Source of the DNA: Citrobacter sp. Marseille-Q6884
GTDB taxonomy: Bacteria > Pseudomonadota > Gammaproteobacteria > Enterobacterales > Enterobacteriaceae
NCBI RefSeq assembly: GCF_945906775.1
Contig: NZ_CAMDRE010000001.1
Span: forward strand, 124,001-188,000
Length of the DNA: 64,000 nt
Direction of reading: 5' to 3'
Both the position numbers and the translations under genes were made by a program. This document shows, piece after piece, positions 29,342 to 38,674 of the stretch (positions within the stretch are counted from its first letter, which is position 1; each line of letters opens with the position of its first letter). Under the pieces are notes generated by a model. The model saw only the letters and a list, made by a program, of their open reading frames with translations, was not told the DNA's origin and did no database searches.

Positions 29342-30631
29342 ATGGAAAACACGCAAACCAGCACTATCGTTACGGGCCAGACCCGCAGCGCATGGCGCAA
29401 GACAGACACCATGTGGATGCTGGGCCTTTACGGCACGGCGATTGGCGCAGGTGTATTGTTCCTGCCAATTAACGCAGGCGTTGGCGGCATGATCCCGCTG
29501 ATCATCATGGCCATTCTTGCCTTCCCGATGACCTTCTTTGCACACCGTGGCCTGACTCGCTTCGTGTTATCCGGTAAAAATCCGGGTGAAGACATCACTG
29601 AAGTTGTAGAAGAACACTTTGGTATTGGCGCAGGTAAACTGATTACCCTGCTCTACTTCTTTGCTATCTACCCAATCCTGTTGGTATACAGCGTCGCGAT
29701 CACCAACACCGTTGAAAGCTTCCTGACCCACCAGCTGGCAATTACACCGCCGCCGCGTGCGATTCTTTCCCTGATCCTGATTGTCGGCATGATGACCATC
29801 GTGCGCTTCGGTGAGCAGATGATCGTAAAAGCGATGAGCATCCTGGTGTTCCCGTTTGTTGCAGCCCTGATGCTGCTGGCGCTGTACCTGATCCCACAGT
29901 GGAGCGGTGCAGTTCTGGAAACCCTGTCTTTTGACTCTGCAGCAACCACCGGTAACGGTCTGTTGTTGACCCTGTGGCTGGCCATCCCGGTTATGGTGTT
30001 CTCCTTCAACCACTCACCGATCATCTCCTCCTTCGCAGTCGCGAAACGTGAAGAGTACGGTGATGAAGCTGAGAAGAAATGTTCCAAGATTCTGGCATTC
30101 GCTCACATCATGATGGTGCTGACCGTTATGTTCTTCGTCTTCAGCTGTGTGTTTAGCCTGACTCCGGCGGATCTGGCTGCGGCGAAAGAACAGAACATCT
30201 CTATCCTGTCTTATCTGGCGAACCACTTTAACGCACCGATCATTGCCTGGATGGCACCGATCATCGCGATTATTGCTATCACCAAATCCTTCCTGGGCCA
30301 CTACCTGGGCGCACGTGAAGGTTTCAACGGTATGGTCATTAAGTCTCTGCGTAGCAAAGGCAAAACCATCGAAATCAACAAACTGAACAAAATCACTGCG
30401 CTGTTCATGCTGATCACCACCTGGATTGTGGCAACGCTGAACCCGAGCATCCTCGGTATGATTGAGACCCTGGGTGGCCCAATCATCGCGATGATTCTGT
30501 TCCTGATGCCGATGTACGCCATTCAGAAAGTACCGGCAATGCGTAAATACAGCGGCCATATCAGCAACGTCTTCGTTGTGATTATGGGTCTGATTGCTAT
30601 CTCCGCTATTTTCTACTCTCTGTTTAGTTAA
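29342..30631 (+). CDS. sdaC: Serine/proton symporter
   Basis: Inner-membrane L-serine permease of the hydroxy/aromatic amino acid permease (HAAAP) family. The 429 residues have about 11 hydrophobic segments, the N-terminal family motif LGLYGTAIGAGVLFLPINAG and SFNHSPIISSF. It is directly upstream of serine deaminase sdaB, so the pair imports serine and converts it to pyruvate. A strong AGGAGA site precedes the ATG. Confidence 0.97.
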   Translation: MENTQTSTIVTGQTRSAWRKTDTMWMLGLYGTAIGAGVLFLPINAGVGGMIPLIIMAILAFPMTFFAHRGLTRFVLSGKNPGEDITEVVEEHFGIGAGKLITLLYFFAIYPILLVYSVAITNTVESFLTHQLAITPPPRAILSLILIVGMMTIVRFGEQMIVKAMSILVFPFVAALMLLALYLIPQWSGAVLETLSFDSAATTGNGLLLTLWLAIPVMVFSFNHSPIISSFAVAKREEYGDEAEKKCSKILAFAHIMMVLTVMFFVFSCVFSLTPADLAAAKEQNISILSYLANHFNAPIIAWMAPIIAIIAITKSFLGHYLGAREGFNGMVIKSLRSKGKTIEINKLNKITALFMLITTWIVATLNPSILGMIETLGGPIIAMILFLMPMYAIQKVPAMRKYSGHISNVFVVIMGLIAISAIFYSLFS

Positions 30632-30636
30632 TCCCC

Positions 30637-30658
30637 TGCGCCGCCTTCGGGCGGCGCA
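30637..30658 (+). promoter_or_regulatory. Stable stem-loop between sdaC and sdaB
   Basis: TGCGCCGCC-TTCG-GGCGGCGCA, a 9-bp stem with a UUCG tetraloop and no U-run. It is more likely an mRNA-stability or processing element than a terminator. Confidence 0.6.
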
Positions 30659-30681
30659 CCTCGTTATACAATGGACGCCTA

Positions 30682-32049
30682 ATGATTAGCGTATTCGATA
30701 TCTTCAAAATCGGCATTGGCCCTTCCAGTTCTCACACTGTCGGCCCAATGAAAGCAGGCAAACAATTCACGGATGACCTGATTGCACGCGGAATACTCAC
30801 TGACGTAACCCGCGTAGTGGTTGATGTTTATGGCTCACTGTCTCTGACGGGGAAAGGCCACCACACTGACATCGCGATTATTATGGGCCTCGCCGGCAAT
30901 CTGCCGGATACCGTAAACATCGACGCCATCCCGGGTTTTATCCAGGATGTGAATACTCATGGACGTTTGCTGCTGGCAGATGGTCAACATGAAGTCGAGT
31001 TCCCTGTTGATAAGTGCATGAATTTCCACACAGACAATCTGTCTCTGCACGAAAACGGGATGCGTATTACCGCACTGGCGGGCGAAAAAGCGATTTACAG
31101 CCAGACTTACTACTCCATTGGCGGTGGGTTCATCGTTGATGAAGAACACTTTGGTCTACCGAACAATTCACCGGTGACCGTACCGTATCCGTATAAGTCC
31201 GCAGCCGATCTGCAAAGACATTGCCAGGAAACTGGCCTGTCGCTTTCCGGCCTGATGATGCAAAACGAACTGGCGTTGCACAGCAAAGAAGAGCTGGAAC
31301 AGCACTTTGCAAACGTCTGGGAAGTGATGCGCAGCGGAATTGAACGCGGTATCACCACCGAAGGCGTATTGCCGGGCAAACTTCGCGTTCCGCGTCGTGC
31401 AGCGGCGCTGCGTCGTATGCTGGTCAGCAGCGACAAAACCACCACCGACCCGATGGCGGTCGTTGACTGGATCAACATGTTCGCGCTGGCGGTTAACGAA
31501 GAAAATGCTGCCGGTGGACGCGTGGTTACCGCGCCGACCAACGGAGCGTGCGGCATCGTTCCTGCAGTACTGGCGTACTACGACAAGTTCATCCGCGAAG
31601 TAAATGCTAACTCACTGGCACGCTACATGCTGGTCGCCAGCGCCATTGGTTCACTGTACAAGATGAACGCCTCTATCTCTGGCGCCGAAGTGGGTTGTCA
31701 GGGTGAAGTCGGCGTCGCCTGCTCCATGGCAGCGGCAGGTCTGGCTGAGCTGCTGGGTGGTAGCCCGATGCAGGTATGTATCGCCGCGGAAATCGGTATG
31801 GAACATAACCTGGGGCTGACCTGCGATCCGGTTGCCGGACAGGTTCAGGTACCGTGCATTGAGCGTAACGCCATTGCTTCGGTAAAAGCGGTTAACGCCG
31901 CGCGTATGGCACTGCGCCGTACCAGCGAGCCGCGCGTCTGCCTCGATAAAGTTATCGAGACGATGTACGAGACCGGTAAAGACATGAACGCTAAGTACCG
32001 CGAAACCTCTCGCGGCGGCCTGGCGATGAAGATTGTCACCTGCGATTAA
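30682..32049 (+). CDS. sdaB: L-serine dehydratase 2 (iron-sulfur)
   Basis: It deaminates L-serine to pyruvate and ammonia using a 4Fe-4S cluster. The 455 residues equal E. coli SdaB. The beta domain is N-terminal (SVFDIFKIGIGPSSSHTVGP). The alpha domain carries cluster cysteines in ACSMAAAGLAELLGG, LTCDPVAGQVQVPC. It is 50 bp downstream of sdaC in the same direction. Confidence 0.97.
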   Translation: MISVFDIFKIGIGPSSSHTVGPMKAGKQFTDDLIARGILTDVTRVVVDVYGSLSLTGKGHHTDIAIIMGLAGNLPDTVNIDAIPGFIQDVNTHGRLLLADGQHEVEFPVDKCMNFHTDNLSLHENGMRITALAGEKAIYSQTYYSIGGGFIVDEEHFGLPNNSPVTVPYPYKSAADLQRHCQETGLSLSGLMMQNELALHSKEELEQHFANVWEVMRSGIERGITTEGVLPGKLRVPRRAAALRRMLVSSDKTTTDPMAVVDWINMFALAVNEENAAGGRVVTAPTNGACGIVPAVLAYYDKFIREVNANSLARYMLVASAIGSLYKMNASISGAEVGCQGEVGVACSMAAAGLAELLGGSPMQVCIAAEIGMEHNLGLTCDPVAGQVQVPCIERNAIASVKAVNAARMALRRTSEPRVCLDKVIETMYETGKDMNAKYRETSRGGLAMKIVTCD

Positions 32050-32062
32050 TGCCCTTCAAATT

Positions 32063-32091
32063 GCCGGATGGCGGTTGACGCCCCGTCCGGC
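32063..32091. repeat. REP-type palindrome downstream of sdaB
   Basis: GCCGGATGGCGG paired with CCCCGTCCGGC, between sdaB and xni. Confidence 0.65.
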
Positions 32092-32167
32092 AAAATGTCA
32101 CTTCCCGATATTCGCCTCGCTTCGCCTTGAATGTTACCCTACACCCTGATTTATAAGGGAGAACACC

Positions 32168-32923
32168 ATGGCCGTCCATCTGCTCATCGTTGATGCACTG
32201 AATTTAATCCGCCGCATTCACGCCGTTCAGGGATCGCCCTGCGTGGAGACATGCCAGCGCGCGCTCGATCAGTTGATTGTGCACAGCCAGCCCACGCATG
32301 CCGTGGCGGTCTTTGATGACGAGGCGCGTAACAGCGGCTGGCGTCACCAACGACTCCCAGACTACAAAGCGGGTCGTCCACCGATGCCCGATGAATTACA
32401 TAATGAAATGCCCGCCTTACGCGCCGCATTCGAGCAACGCGGGGTCTGCTGCTGGGTTTCCAGCGGCAATGAAGCCGATGATTTAGCCGCAACGCTGGCG
32501 GTGAAAGTCACCCAGGCCGGGCATCAGGCCACCATTGTCTCGACCGATAAAGGCTATTGCCAGCTGCTCTCTCCCACACTGCGTATTCGTGACTATTTTC
32601 AAAAGCGCTGGCTGGACGCCCCTTTCATTGAAAAAGAGTTTGGCGTGCTGCCTCAGCAACTGCCTGATTATTGGGGACTGGCCGGGATAAGTAGCTCAAA
32701 AGTACCGGGCGTTGCGGGTATTGGCCCGAAAAGCGCCACTCAGTTGTTAGTCCAGTTTCAACATCTGGAAGGGATTTACGCACAGCTTGATGCCGTGCCG
32801 GACAAGTGGCGCAAGAAGCTTGAAGCACATAAAGAGATGGCGTTTCTGTGCCGCGATATCGCGCGCCTGCAAACAGACTTACATATTGACGGAAACCTCC
32901 AGCAGCTACGGCTGGCCCGATAG
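32168..32923 (+). CDS. xni: Flap endonuclease Xni (ExoIX)
   Basis: FEN-family nuclease of 251 residues that cuts 5' flaps in DNA repair. It has the N-terminal LLIVDALNLIRRIHAV, acidic metal site SSGNEADDLAATLA and STDKGYCQLL, and the helix-hairpin-helix GVAGIGPKSATQLL. It lies between sdaB and the fuc locus, as in E. coli. Confidence 0.95.
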   Translation: MAVHLLIVDALNLIRRIHAVQGSPCVETCQRALDQLIVHSQPTHAVAVFDDEARNSGWRHQRLPDYKAGRPPMPDELHNEMPALRAAFEQRGVCCWVSSGNEADDLAATLAVKVTQAGHQATIVSTDKGYCQLLSPTLRIRDYFQKRWLDAPFIEKEFGVLPQQLPDYWGLAGISSSKVPGVAGIGPKSATQLLVQFQHLEGIYAQLDAVPDKWRKKLEAHKEMAFLCRDIARLQTDLHIDGNLQQLRLAR

Positions 32924-32936
32924 GGGAATAACCTCG

Positions 32937-32990
32937 CTTATCCGGCCTGCATGCCGTACAACGTTGCAGGCCAGATAAGGCGTTCACGCC
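32937..32990. repeat. REP/BIME repeat between xni and fucO
   Basis: CTTATCCGGCCTGCA and TGCAGGCCAGATAAGGCG form an inverted pair typical of BIMEs, between convergent genes. Confidence 0.7.
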
Positions 32991-33004
32991 GTCACCCAGT
33001 GCGA

Positions 33005-34153
33005 TTACCAGGCCGTATGGTACAACTCGACGATATCCGCAAGGTTCGCTTCACGCGGGTTCCCGCCAGTACACACATCGTCAAACGCCGCCTGCGCCAA
33101 TGCAGGAATATCGTCTTTGCGTACACCAACATCACGTAAATGCGAGGGGATCCCCACATCACGGTTGAGCGCAAACACGGCATCAACAGCGGCTTTACGC
33201 GCCTCTTCCCGCGTCAGGTTTTCGACTTTCACCCCCATTGCCCGGGCGATATCACGGAACTTCTCTCCCGTATATTCAGCGTTGTACTGCATGACGTGCG
33301 GCAACAAGATTGCATTGGCGACGCCGTGCGGCGTGTTATAAAACGCCCCCAGTGGGTGCGCCATGCCATGCACCAGCCCCAGACCCACGTTTGAAAATCC
33401 CATTCCGGCAACGTACTGACCCAACGCCATCGCTTCACCCGCCTGGCTTTCACCGGCGACAGACCCGCGTAACGCCCCGGCGATGATCTCGATGGCTTTG
33501 ATGTGCAGCGCGTCCGTTAACGCCCAGGCCGCACGGGTAATGTATCCTTCAATGGCGTGGGTCAGCGCATCAACGCCGGTGGCGGCTTTGAGTGCAGCAG
33601 GCATGCCGTCCATCATATCGGCATCAATAAATGCCACCTGCGGGATATCATGCGGGTCAACACAGACAAATTTACGCCGATTTTCCTCATCGGTGATCAC
33701 GTAGTTAATGGTGACCTCGGCTGCCGTACCCGCCGTCGTCGGGATGGCCATAACCGGAACGCTCGGTGTGTGCGTCGGCGACAACCCTTCCAGGCTGCGC
33801 ACATCTTCAAACTCAGGGTTATTGTGAATAATGCCAATCGCTTTACAGGTATCCTGAGGGGAGCCTCCGCCAATGGCGACCAGATAATCTGCGCCACTGA
33901 GCTTAAACACCTCCAGCCCTTTCTGCACCACCGCAATGGTTGGGTTAGGGATAACGCCGGAAAAAATGGCCCATTCCAGACCTGCCGCATCCATCCGCGA
34001 CGTCACCTTATCAACCACACCGCATTGCACCAGATTTTCGTCTGTCACAATCAGTGCTTTTCGGTAACCACGACGGATGACTTCATCGGTTAATGCGCCA
34101 ACGGCTCCCCGACCAAACCATGCCGTTTCGTTCAAAATCATTCTGTTCGCCAT
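33005..34153 (-). CDS. fucO: Lactaldehyde reductase (L-1,2-propanediol oxidoreductase)
   Basis: Iron-dependent group III alcohol dehydrogenase that reduces L-lactaldehyde to propanediol in anaerobic fucose breakdown. The 382 residues equal E. coli FucO. It shows the NAD motif AIGGGSPQDTCKAI and iron ligands in GVDALTHAIEGY and VHGMAHPLGAFYNTPHG. The start MANRMILNETAWFG lies 10 bp past the fucA stop. Confidence 0.98.
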   Translation of the reverse strand: MANRMILNETAWFGRGAVGALTDEVIRRGYRKALIVTDENLVQCGVVDKVTSRMDAAGLEWAIFSGVIPNPTIAVVQKGLEVFKLSGADYLVAIGGGSPQDTCKAIGIIHNNPEFEDVRSLEGLSPTHTPSVPVMAIPTTAGTAAEVTINYVITDEENRRKFVCVDPHDIPQVAFIDADMMDGMPAALKAATGVDALTHAIEGYITRAAWALTDALHIKAIEIIAGALRGSVAGESQAGEAMALGQYVAGMGFSNVGLGLVHGMAHPLGAFYNTPHGVANAILLPHVMQYNAEYTGEKFRDIARAMGVKVENLTREEARKAAVDAVFALNRDVGIPSHLRDVGVRKDDIPALAQAAFDDVCTGGNPREANLADIVELYHTAW

Positions 34154-34163
34154 CGCTTTTCCC

Positions 34164-34811
34164 CTATTCTTCAATACGTAATCCGTAAGATTTGAATTTC
34201 TCCAGCACAACGGCGATTTCCTCATCATCCAGTACCGGTACCGGGTCAACGATCGCCAGAGTGCTCAGATAAAGACGGGCAAGGACTTCCACTTCCTGGG
34301 CCAGCCACAGCGCTTTTTCCAGATTCACCTCACAGGCAATCAGCCCATGGTGCTGTAACAGCGTTGCTTTACGGTTTTTCAGGGCAACCACGACATGCTC
34401 TGATAACTCACGAGTCCCAAAGGTCGCATAGGGCGCACACGGAATCGAGTTACCGCCCGCAGCGGCAATCATGTAGTGGATGGCCGGGATAGGACGGTTA
34501 AGAATCGATACTGCGGTACAATGAATCGCGTGATTATGGACGACCGCATTCGCATCGGGTCGCGTCTGGTAAGCCGCCAGGTGAAAACGCCATTCGCTGG
34601 AAGGTAATTGTCCCTTATCGTATTTTCCGTCGTTATCTACATAGACGATCATATTTTCCGTGAGCCTTTCGTAAGGAATGCCGCTGGGCGTAATCAGCAT
34701 GCCGTTCTCATAACGTGCACTCACATTCCCTGCCGTTCCCTGATTCAGCCCCAGGCTGGTCATTTCAAGACAGGTTTCAATGATTTCTCGCGATAAACGC
34801 ATTCTTTCCAT
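34164..34811 (-). CDS. fucA: L-fuculose-1-phosphate aldolase
   Basis: Class II zinc aldolase that cleaves L-fuculose-1-P to dihydroxyacetone phosphate and L-lactaldehyde; it also accepts D-ribulose-1-P. The 215 residues equal E. coli FucA. Zinc ligands are in NHAIHC (His92, His94) and LLQHHGL (His155), and the catalytic Glu in PSSEWRFH. It forms fucAO with the next gene. In E. coli its promoter faces fucP; here it faces a LacI-type gene read in the same direction, 140 bp upstream. Confidence 0.98.
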   Translation of the reverse strand: MERMRLSREIIETCLEMTSLGLNQGTAGNVSARYENGMLITPSGIPYERLTENMIVYVDNDGKYDKGQLPSSEWRFHLAAYQTRPDANAVVHNHAIHCTAVSILNRPIPAIHYMIAAAGGNSIPCAPYATFGTRELSEHVVVALKNRKATLLQHHGLIACEVNLEKALWLAQEVEVLARLYLSTLAIVDPVPVLDDEEIAVVLEKFKSYGLRIEE

Positions 34812-34951
34812 AATAATTCTCCGGGTACAGTTTCCCCTCGTCTTTATTGCGAAAAAGGCAACCGCAGAATAAGACGGGTCAGGTTTCAGATATGAGCAGC
34901 CACTGAAAATGTTATTCAGTTTCAGTTGGCCGTATTATTTGTCGCGATGTA

Positions 34952-35950
34952 TTATTGTTGTCTTACACGCTTAATGAGTTTCATCGCTACTTTTACCGTT
35001 TCTTTAACGGGATGGTCGTCAATTGCACTCATCATCATATCGAATGCTTTTTCCGCCCAAAGATTTTCATCCTGCTGCATTGACCAGACATTATTGGCAA
35101 GGAATCCCAGCATAGGATGTTCATCGAATGTCCCGATATTAATTTCCGGTGGAATCACGCCAAAACGATTACGGATAGCAACAACCGCCCCTTCCAGTAC
35201 AGGTAATGACGAGGCGATAAATGCCTGCGGGCAACCCTGTTCGTTAATCAGTTTTTCCATCAACCGGTACCCCCCCTCTGGCGTGTTATCCGGCCCTTCC
35301 CGCACCCAGTTCTTGTGGTTAATACCGTTATTACTCAATGCATTAATGTAACCTTTTAAACGATCGCCAATACTGGGCAGACCGGTATCGCCCACCAAAA
35401 ACCAGATGGGTGATTTTCCTGCTTCAAACAAACTCTGTGTGAGCTTTTCGCCCCCCATAATATTATGGCTTTCGACCAACGCGTTATCGGTGTACTTAAA
35501 ATCACGATCAAGTAACACCATCGGTTTCCTGACCTTACGTAAATGATGTTGCTGATTTTCTAACGTTGAAGGAACAATAAACAGGCCATCAACATTACGT
35601 GCAATTAACGCCTTCGTTAATTTATTCTCATAATCAACATCATCATAAGTACAGCTAATCGTTAACTGATATCCGGAACGGCGACAACGTTGTTCCAGTT
35701 TTTCAGCAAGCGTCGCAAAAAAGACGTTGGAAATATTAGGCACAATCAGACCCAGCGTGTCTGTTTTATTCAGTTTCAGGCTACGGGCCGAATGATTTAT
35801 AACATAACCATAACGTTCAACGTATTCATTAATGCGCGTCTGGGTTTTAACGCTGATGCGATATTGCTCAGCTTTCCCATTCAGCACCAGTCGCACGGTC
35901 GTCACCGATAAATTCAGATCGCTGGCTATCTGTTCTACTGTTTTAGCCAT
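34952..35950 (-). CDS. LacI family transcriptional regulator
   Basis: A 332-residue LacI/GalR-type repressor. Residues 1-50 are the helix-turn-helix and hinge (VEQIASDLNLSVTTVRLVLNG, then NHSARSLKL). Residues 60-330 are a periplasmic-binding-like sensor domain (GLIVPNISNVFFATLAEKLE). It is last in an operon for a sugar importer and FGGY kinase, so it probably senses a sugar of that pathway, such as D-arabinose, D-ribulose or its phosphate. Two identical LacI-type palindromes at 42486 and 42726 are its likely operators. The specific ligand is not known. Confidence 0.9.
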   Translation of the reverse strand: MAKTVEQIASDLNLSVTTVRLVLNGKAEQYRISVKTQTRINEYVERYGYVINHSARSLKLNKTDTLGLIVPNISNVFFATLAEKLEQRCRRSGYQLTISCTYDDVDYENKLTKALIARNVDGLFIVPSTLENQQHHLRKVRKPMVLLDRDFKYTDNALVESHNIMGGEKLTQSLFEAGKSPIWFLVGDTGLPSIGDRLKGYINALSNNGINHKNWVREGPDNTPEGGYRLMEKLINEQGCPQAFIASSLPVLEGAVVAIRNRFGVIPPEINIGTFDEHPMLGFLANNVWSMQQDENLWAEKAFDMMMSAIDDHPVKETVKVAMKLIKRVRQQ

Positions 35951-36015
35951 TTATATGTCCCAGTTCACATCCAAAACGTCCATTCACAATCATAAAAGTA
36001 TTTTAATCTTTTGTC

Positions 36016-37596
36016 TTACTGCATGAGTTGGTTAAGCGTCTGCTGTTGATCCCACATGGTCAGATAGGCCTGATACTTGCGAGCATAAAAATCCTGCCGC
36101 TGCGGGTTAGCCTTAATGACAGCGCCCGGAACCACCATCGCCTGACAGGCTGCCGGGAAATTTGCCCACATGCCGCTCGCGACCGCCCCCGTAATCGCCG
36201 CCCCCAAGGTCACGGCATCCTCTTCTTGCATAAGATGGATATCGCATCCGGTTGCATCGGCATACTCACGCAACCACAGCGGGTTGTGTGTGGCTCCACC
36301 GCACAACGTCAACCGCGTAATGGTGTGCCCGTTTTCGCGCATCACCTCCATAATGTGCCGCGTACCGCAGGCAATGGCCTGCAATGTCGCCAGATATAAA
36401 CGGGCAACCTGCCTCTCCCCTCGTTCAAGCGTCAAACCGTAAACGCTCCCCCGGGCATCGGGTCGCGCGCGCGGTGAGCGGTTACCGTGATGATCGGCCA
36501 GCACATGCAGATAGCGCCCCGGTTCTGACTCACTCTCTTCTAACGCGGCAACCCATTCATTGACCAGGACAATAGGATGACACCCACGCGCTTCGGCCTT
36601 CTGAAATAACTCAGCGCTGGCACCCGACTCCTGCAGCGTCCAGTCAACTAACGCGCCGGCGGCGCTTTGTCCGCCTTCCGTCAGCCAATACCCCGGCAGC
36701 ATGGCAGACCAGTACGGTCCCCACACGCCCGGCGTATGAATTTCCTGCTCACTACACAACATGTGGCAATTTGACGTCCCGCTGATCAAGGCCAGCGTTC
36801 CCACAGGTTGCGCACCGGCAAGCGCTACGCCGCCCGCATGAGCGTCAATCATCCCGCTGGCGACCACAACGTCAGTCGTCAGCCCCAGCGCCTGTGCGGC
36901 CTCCGGGCTCAGCGTGCCAACGGCAGCGCCTGGCGGCAGGATTTTAGACGGAATTTTGTTAAGCAAATCAGTCAATTCAACGGCATCAAGCAAAGCGTGG
37001 CTAAAACGTTGCTCATGCGCCAGATAGTTCCATTTGCAGGTCAATGTACACAGACCGGCCACATCGAAATCCGTCGCTTTCCAGACCAGGAAATCCGCCA
37101 GATCGTAGAAGCGGTGCGCGCTCTGCCATGTCTCAGGAAAGTGATTCTTCAACCAGAGCACCTTGGGCAGCTCCATTTCCACACTGACTTCGCCGCCGAC
37201 ATAGCGCAGAGCTGGATCCTGCGTGTCATTAATTCTTTTCGTTTCCAGACCAGCACGGTGATCCATCCACATGATGATGTTATGGTCTGGCGACTCACCT
37301 GGCGAAACCGCCAGCCCCTTCCCTTGTGCATCCAGCGCAACCAGAGAGCAGGTCGCATCAAATCCCAATGAGCGGATCTCCTCGACGGGAATGCCCGCGG
37401 ACGACACGGCACCTCTGACGGCATGACAAACCTGTTGCCAGATTTCAGCAGAGGATTGTTCGACCCGCTCTGGACCCGGTCGAAACTGCGAGATGGGGAA
37501 TGTCGCAAAGGCCAGGCGTTTACCGCTGGCATCGAATACCCCGGCTCTGACGCTAGCAGAACCGACATCCACACCGAGGAAATATCCACTGCTCAT
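36016..37596 (-). CDS. FGGY-family carbohydrate kinase, probable D-ribulokinase
   Basis: A 526-residue two-lobed FGGY kinase (about 25 residues of ATP loop: DVGSASVRAGVFD). Residues 82-86 are TCSLV in LGFDATCSLVALDA, a motif reported for D-ribulokinases of the human FGGY/yeast YDR109C group. The C-terminal lobe has LTLCGGATHNPLW and VTLGAAITGAV. It would convert D-ribulose to D-ribulose-5-P, feeding the pentose phosphate pathway. It is separate from fucK, which is present downstream of fucI. Substrate is inferred from family; other pentuloses are possible. The ATG follows AGGGAG. Confidence 0.85.
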   Translation of the reverse strand: MSSGYFLGVDVGSASVRAGVFDASGKRLAFATFPISQFRPGPERVEQSSAEIWQQVCHAVRGAVSSAGIPVEEIRSLGFDATCSLVALDAQGKGLAVSPGESPDHNIIMWMDHRAGLETKRINDTQDPALRYVGGEVSVEMELPKVLWLKNHFPETWQSAHRFYDLADFLVWKATDFDVAGLCTLTCKWNYLAHEQRFSHALLDAVELTDLLNKIPSKILPPGAAVGTLSPEAAQALGLTTDVVVASGMIDAHAGGVALAGAQPVGTLALISGTSNCHMLCSEQEIHTPGVWGPYWSAMLPGYWLTEGGQSAAGALVDWTLQESGASAELFQKAEARGCHPIVLVNEWVAALEESESEPGRYLHVLADHHGNRSPRARPDARGSVYGLTLERGERQVARLYLATLQAIACGTRHIMEVMRENGHTITRLTLCGGATHNPLWLREYADATGCDIHLMQEEDAVTLGAAITGAVASGMWANFPAACQAMVVPGAVIKANPQRQDFYARKYQAYLTMWDQQQTLNQLMQ

Positions 37597-37617
37597 AGTA
37601 ACTCCCTGACGCTGGCT

Positions 37618-37643
37618 AAAAAGGGGGGCGAGGGTTTCGCCCC
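37618..37643 (-). terminator. Terminator-like hairpin between binding-protein and kinase genes
   Basis: GGGGCGA and TCGCCCC pair around a 5-base loop and are followed by TTTTT on the transcribed strand. In mid-operon it may lower kinase and regulator expression relative to the binding protein. Confidence 0.7.
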
Positions 37644-37650
37644 TGGAATC

Positions 37651-38601
37651 TTATTTTTTTCCGAATGGGTGTAACAGCTTCTCGATTTCCGGCGTATTAA
37701 TGTTCTTCGCATTAACAAATTTCACTGGAATATCAATCTCTTTTGGAACAGATTGACCTGATACCGCCGCATTCAGTGTTTTGATGCCCTGATAGCCGAT
37801 CTGGTAAGCATCCTGTACGACGAAGCCCTGAATCACCCCAGACTTCAGGAAGGCAATAATCGCTTCGGTGCTGTCAAAACCAATCACCTTAACTTTGCCT
37901 TTCAGATTCTGACTGTCGATGGCGTTCGCCACGCCCAGCGTTGACCCTTCGTTGGTTCCATAGATCCCCGCAATATCAGGGTTCGCCTGAACCATATCGA
38001 TGGTTTTATCCATCGCTTTTTGTGGATCACCATCGCTGTATTGAACAGGCAGTACTTTGATATCCGGGTATTTTTCCTTCATGCGTGCAATAAACCCTTC
38101 GGAGCGCTCAATCGCTGAAGAGGTCCCCGCCACATGCGCGATGATACCGACTTTCCCTTTATTCCCCACTTCAGCCGCCAGCGCATCGGCGGCTTCGGCA
38201 CCGGCTTTACGGTTATTAGTGGCGACAAAGCTGACCGGGATATCAGAATTTACGCCTGAGTCGAACGTTACGACCTTAATACCGCGTGAATTGGCCGTTT
38301 CCACCAAAGGCGCCAGCGCATTGGCGTCTAATGCCGCCAGCAACAGCCCATTGGGTTTTTGCGCCATCGCATTTTCAACTAACTGAATCTGCTCAGCGAT
38401 TTGAGTTTCATCCGCCGGTCCGACATAGCTGGTTTTATCGCCCAACTCTTTCGCCGCAGCCTCCGTCCCCATTTTCACGGTTTGCCAGAACTCATGCTGG
38501 AACCCTTTACTGACAACGGGAAGGTTCATATCTTTAGCCAATACGCTGGATGTCATACAAGCCAGCAGAGATAACGCATAGACAAAATTCCTGGTTCTCA
38601 T
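37651..38601 (-). CDS. Periplasmic sugar-binding protein of a ribose-type ABC importer
   Basis: A 316-residue substrate-binding protein. The chosen start MRTRNFVYALSLLAC begins a signal peptide cleaved after SVLA (about residue 22). The mature part is a type I (RbsB-like) fold: LPVVSKGFQHEFWQTVKMGTE, then GIAHVAGTSSAIERSEGF, GIYGTNEGSTLGVANAI and GFDSTEAIIAFLKSG. An upstream in-frame ATG at 38730 lacks a signal peptide. Its partners are the permease and ATPase genes upstream in the operon. The ligand is probably a pentose or pentulose. Confidence 0.9.
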   Translation of the reverse strand: MRTRNFVYALSLLACMTSSVLAKDMNLPVVSKGFQHEFWQTVKMGTEAAAKELGDKTSYVGPADETQIAEQIQLVENAMAQKPNGLLLAALDANALAPLVETANSRGIKVVTFDSGVNSDIPVSFVATNNRKAGAEAADALAAEVGNKGKVGIIAHVAGTSSAIERSEGFIARMKEKYPDIKVLPVQYSDGDPQKAMDKTIDMVQANPDIAGIYGTNEGSTLGVANAIDSQNLKGKVKVIGFDSTEAIIAFLKSGVIQGFVVQDAYQIGYQGIKTLNAAVSGQSVPKEIDIPVKFVNAKNINTPEIEKLLHPFGKK

Positions 38602-38674
38602 TGTTGTACTCCGTTCTGAGTGAGTCACCCTAAACGTCAGGGTTATGATGCCCCGTGACTTCCGGGAGCGTAAA

